Shown here: positions 5,941 to 7,055 of the stretch, in pieces
Layout: each line of letters begins with the position of its first letter
How positions within the stretch are numbered: the first letter of the stretch is position 1
DNA from: Defluviitaleaceae bacterium
Lineage (GTDB): Bacteria; Bacillota; Clostridia; Lachnospirales; UBA5962
NCBI GenBank assembly: GCA_009787435.1
Contig: WRFW01000145.1
Location: forward strand, 1-7,055
Length of the DNA stretch: 7,055 nt
Reading direction: 5' to 3'
Translations under genes and position numbers: made by a program
The notes under the pieces: model-generated
What the model was told of the DNA's origin: nothing
Database searches by the model: none
What the model saw: the letters and a program-made list of their open reading frames with translations, nothing else

Positions 5941-6074
5941 TTAGCTTCAATTTCTTCTTCTGACAAATTATCTTCAGTGCCAAAAACATCTTGTATAAAA
6001 TCCCAAACCTGTTTTCGTCCATTCTCTGGCAAAACCGTTATAGCACCTACTATTTTAGATTGTATTTCTGACAT
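5919..6074 (-). CDS. Small hypothetical protein, probably the truncated 5' part of a split gene
   Basis: This 51-codon ORF has an ATG at 6074 and a GAGGTAG ribosome-binding sequence about 8-10 nt upstream. Residues 1-44 contain VLPENGRKQVWDFIQ (15-29) and an acidic stretch LSEEEIEA (37-44). The last few residues are read from the hsdM fragment in a foreign frame and end at TAA (5919-5921). The N-terminus faintly recalls small antitoxin-like or DUF2281-like proteins with an 'LP.....V.DFI' pattern; this is a guess from pattern only. Without the 270-nt insertion the ORF would continue in frame to 5571 and give 77 residues. It begins about 30 nt after the ATP synthase terminator, so it needs its own promoter; a weak candidate (TTGGCA, 17 nt, TATATG) overlaps the terminator stem. 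Confidence 0.45.
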   Translation of the reverse strand: MSEIQSKIVGAITVLPENGRKQVWDFIQDVFGTEDNLSEEEIEAKVMIILF

Positions 6075-6104
6075 ACTAATTCTACCTCATATAATAATCT
6101 TAAA

Positions 6105-6140
6105 ATAGGCTGCCAATTTAAATTTAAATGGGCAGCCTAT
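6105..6140 (-). terminator. Hairpin terminator of the ATP synthase operon
   Basis: ATAGGCTGCC (6105-6114) pairs perfectly with GGCAGCCTAT (6131-6140). The 16-nt interior, itself AT-palindromic, can extend the stem after one mismatch. On the minus strand the stem is followed by TTTTAAGATT, a short T-run, and it starts 10 nt after the atpC stop codon. Position and structure fit a rho-independent terminator of moderate strength; some read-through is possible. Confidence 0.75.
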
Positions 6141-6149
6141 AAAGGTAAA

Positions 6150-6515
6150 CTATATATTTCTTTTTAAAATTATTTCAGCCCTTTTGCTTGCGTCTAGCGA
6201 GTGGACTCTTTTAGCTTCTTCTGTTTTTTGTTTTTCTTTTATTAGAGCAAATGTGTCTTCATCTTCGGATTTTGGCATTGCAAAATCACAAATTAAAGTT
6301 AAAGTATTTTTCATAACTTCTGCAAAACCAGAAGATGTTACAATTAAAATTTCTCTATCTGCAAGCCTAATTTTAAGCTCGCCCTCTAAAACGTTACAAA
6401 CGAAAGGAGTAAATCTTTTTCTGAATATAATAGGCCCTGCACCCGTTTTAACGACTGCTGAATCTATTTCTGAAAAATACATGTTTTCTTCCGGTGTTAC
6501 AATTCTTAATTCCAT
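6150..6515 (-). CDS. atpC: F-type ATP synthase epsilon subunit
   Basis: This is the epsilon subunit of the F1 central stalk, which couples rotation to the c-ring and restrains ATP hydrolysis. Its 121 residues are shorter than the usual 130-140. The N-terminal beta-sandwich starts with ELRIVTPEE (2-10) and ends with SSGFAEVMKNTLTLICDFA (61-79), where the family has 'GGF.EV....V.IL.D.A'. The C-terminal helical region (83-120) includes SKRAEIILKR (110-119) but stops about 8-10 residues early. The conserved 'G..G.LP.H.P' loop is replaced by GAGPIIFRKRFTPF (25-38), so the protein is divergent. The start is fixed by AGGAGGG (6520-6526), which overlaps the atpD stop codon and stands 4 nt before the ATG, suggesting coupled translation. 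It is the last gene of the atp operon and is followed by a terminator. Identification rests on sequence pattern and on position directly after atpD. Confidence 0.93.
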   Translation of the reverse strand: MELRIVTPEENMYFSEIDSAVVKTGAGPIIFRKRFTPFVCNVLEGELKIRLADREILIVTSSGFAEVMKNTLTLICDFAMPKSEDEDTFALIKEKQKTEEAKRVHSLDASKRAEIILKRNI

Positions 6516-6524
6516 AACACCCTC

Positions 6525-7055
6525 CTAGTTTGCTGAAGTGCTTTTTCTTTCACGAACTTCATCTATAGAGCCTGCATTTAAAAATAAACTTTCTTCTATA
6601 TCATCGTGTTTACCCTCTAATATTTCTTTAAAGCCACGAACTGTTTCTTTCACTTGTACGTATTTACCTGGGTAATTAGTAAACTTTTCAGCAACGTGGA
6701 ATGGTTGGGAAAGGAAACGCTGAACTTTTCTTGCACGCTGAACTAAAAGTTTATCGTCTTCTGAAAGTTCGTCCATTCCGAGAATTGCTATAATATCTTG
6801 AAGCTCTTTATAACGTTGCAATGTTTGCTGTACTTTCGTTGCAACTTCATAATGCTCTTCGCCGACAACGTGTGGGTCTAATATACGAGAAGTGGACTCT
6901 AATGGGTCTATTGCAGGGTAAATTCCAAGCTCTACTATCGCTCTCGAAAGAACTGTTGTTGCATCTAAATGAGAGAAAGTTGTTGCTGGTGCTGGGTCTG
7001 TAAGGTCGTCCGCTGGGACATATACAGCTTGAATAGAAGTAATAGAACCAGTTTT
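6525..7055 (-). CDS. atpD: F-type ATP synthase beta subunit, C-terminal part (5' end outside the window)
   Basis: This is the catalytic beta subunit of the F1 hexamer, represented by its last 176 residues; the open frame continues to the window edge, with no start in view. The visible part begins KTGSITSIQAVYVPADDLTD, typical of the catalytic domain, followed by ATTFSHLDATTVLSR and LGIYPAIDPLESTSR. The C-terminal helical domain has the DELSEED motif as DELSEDD, then RKVQRFLSQPFHVAE, and the end GFKEILEG. The nucleotide-binding P-loop lies upstream of the window. The codon at 6821 that might look like a start is a TTG leucine inside this frame, not the gene start. The stop codon TAG overlaps the atpC ribosome binding site. 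The extreme C-terminus (ESLFLNAGSIDEV) is a little divergent from the usual 'PE.AF..VG.I.E'. Confidence 0.98.
   Translation of the reverse strand, partial: KTGSITSIQAVYVPADDLTDPAPATTFSHLDATTVLSRAIVELGIYPAIDPLESTSRILDPHVVGEEHYEVATKVQQTLQRYKELQDIIAILGMDELSEDDKLLVQRARKVQRFLSQPFHVAEKFTNYPGKYVQVKETVRGFKEILEGKHDDIEESLFLNAGSIDEVRERKSTSAN

Noticed and set aside
6150..6528. Plus-strand ORF of 114 codons opposite atpC
   Set aside because: It is a shadow of atpC, with no recognisable motifs and no ribosome binding site.
6821..7003. Plus-strand ORF of 60 codons, and a beta-subunit start near 6821
   Set aside because: The plus-strand ORF is antisense to atpD. The minus-strand TTG at 6821 is an internal leucine, because the beta-subunit frame continues unbroken to the window edge.

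Overview
The window is visibly AT-rich and every recognisable gene lies on the minus strand, so transcription runs from right to left. The gene families suggest a low-GC Bacillota, probably Clostridia-like. The evidence is a FtsL/DivIC-type division protein, a class B penicillin-binding protein with two C-terminal PASTA domains, a lipoprotein substrate-binding protein with a Gram-positive style lipobox, and AGGAGG-type ribosome binding sites. I cannot name a genus from the sequence alone.

The layout is given in transcription order. (1) Positions 7055-6150 hold the 3' end of an F-type ATP synthase operon: the C-terminal part of atpD, then atpC, closed by a hairpin terminator at 6105-6140. (2) Positions 6074-5571 hold a scarred interval. 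A small unrecognised gene is split by a 270-nt piece of a type I restriction-modification methyltransferase gene (hsdM). The outer pieces share one reading frame, and removing exactly 270 nt rejoins them into a 77-codon ORF that stops 6 nt before rsmH. (3) Positions 5564-1737 hold a short division and cell-wall operon, rsmH - ftsL - PASTA-type pbp, with tight spacing and an intrinsic terminator at 1681-1705. No mraZ precedes rsmH and no mraY/mur genes follow the PBP, so this is a shortened dcw cluster. (4) Positions 1540 to 1 hold an ABC importer operon. It has a consensus sigma-A-type promoter, an iron/aminoethylphosphonate-class lipoprotein binding protein, a 13-bp perfect inverted repeat in the intercistronic gap, and the 5' end of the ATPase gene, which leaves the window.

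The ATP synthase, division and importer modules are housekeeping functions with no obvious functional link. The part that departs from the ordinary is the hsdM fragment embedded just upstream of rsmH, together with a promoter there that would give a leaderless rsmH transcript. Smaller points are a hairpin that hides the ftsL ribosome binding site, an extended FtsL C-terminus and a diverged, short ATP synthase epsilon subunit. I see no CRISPR array, tRNA, rRNA, transposase or clear new multi-gene system.
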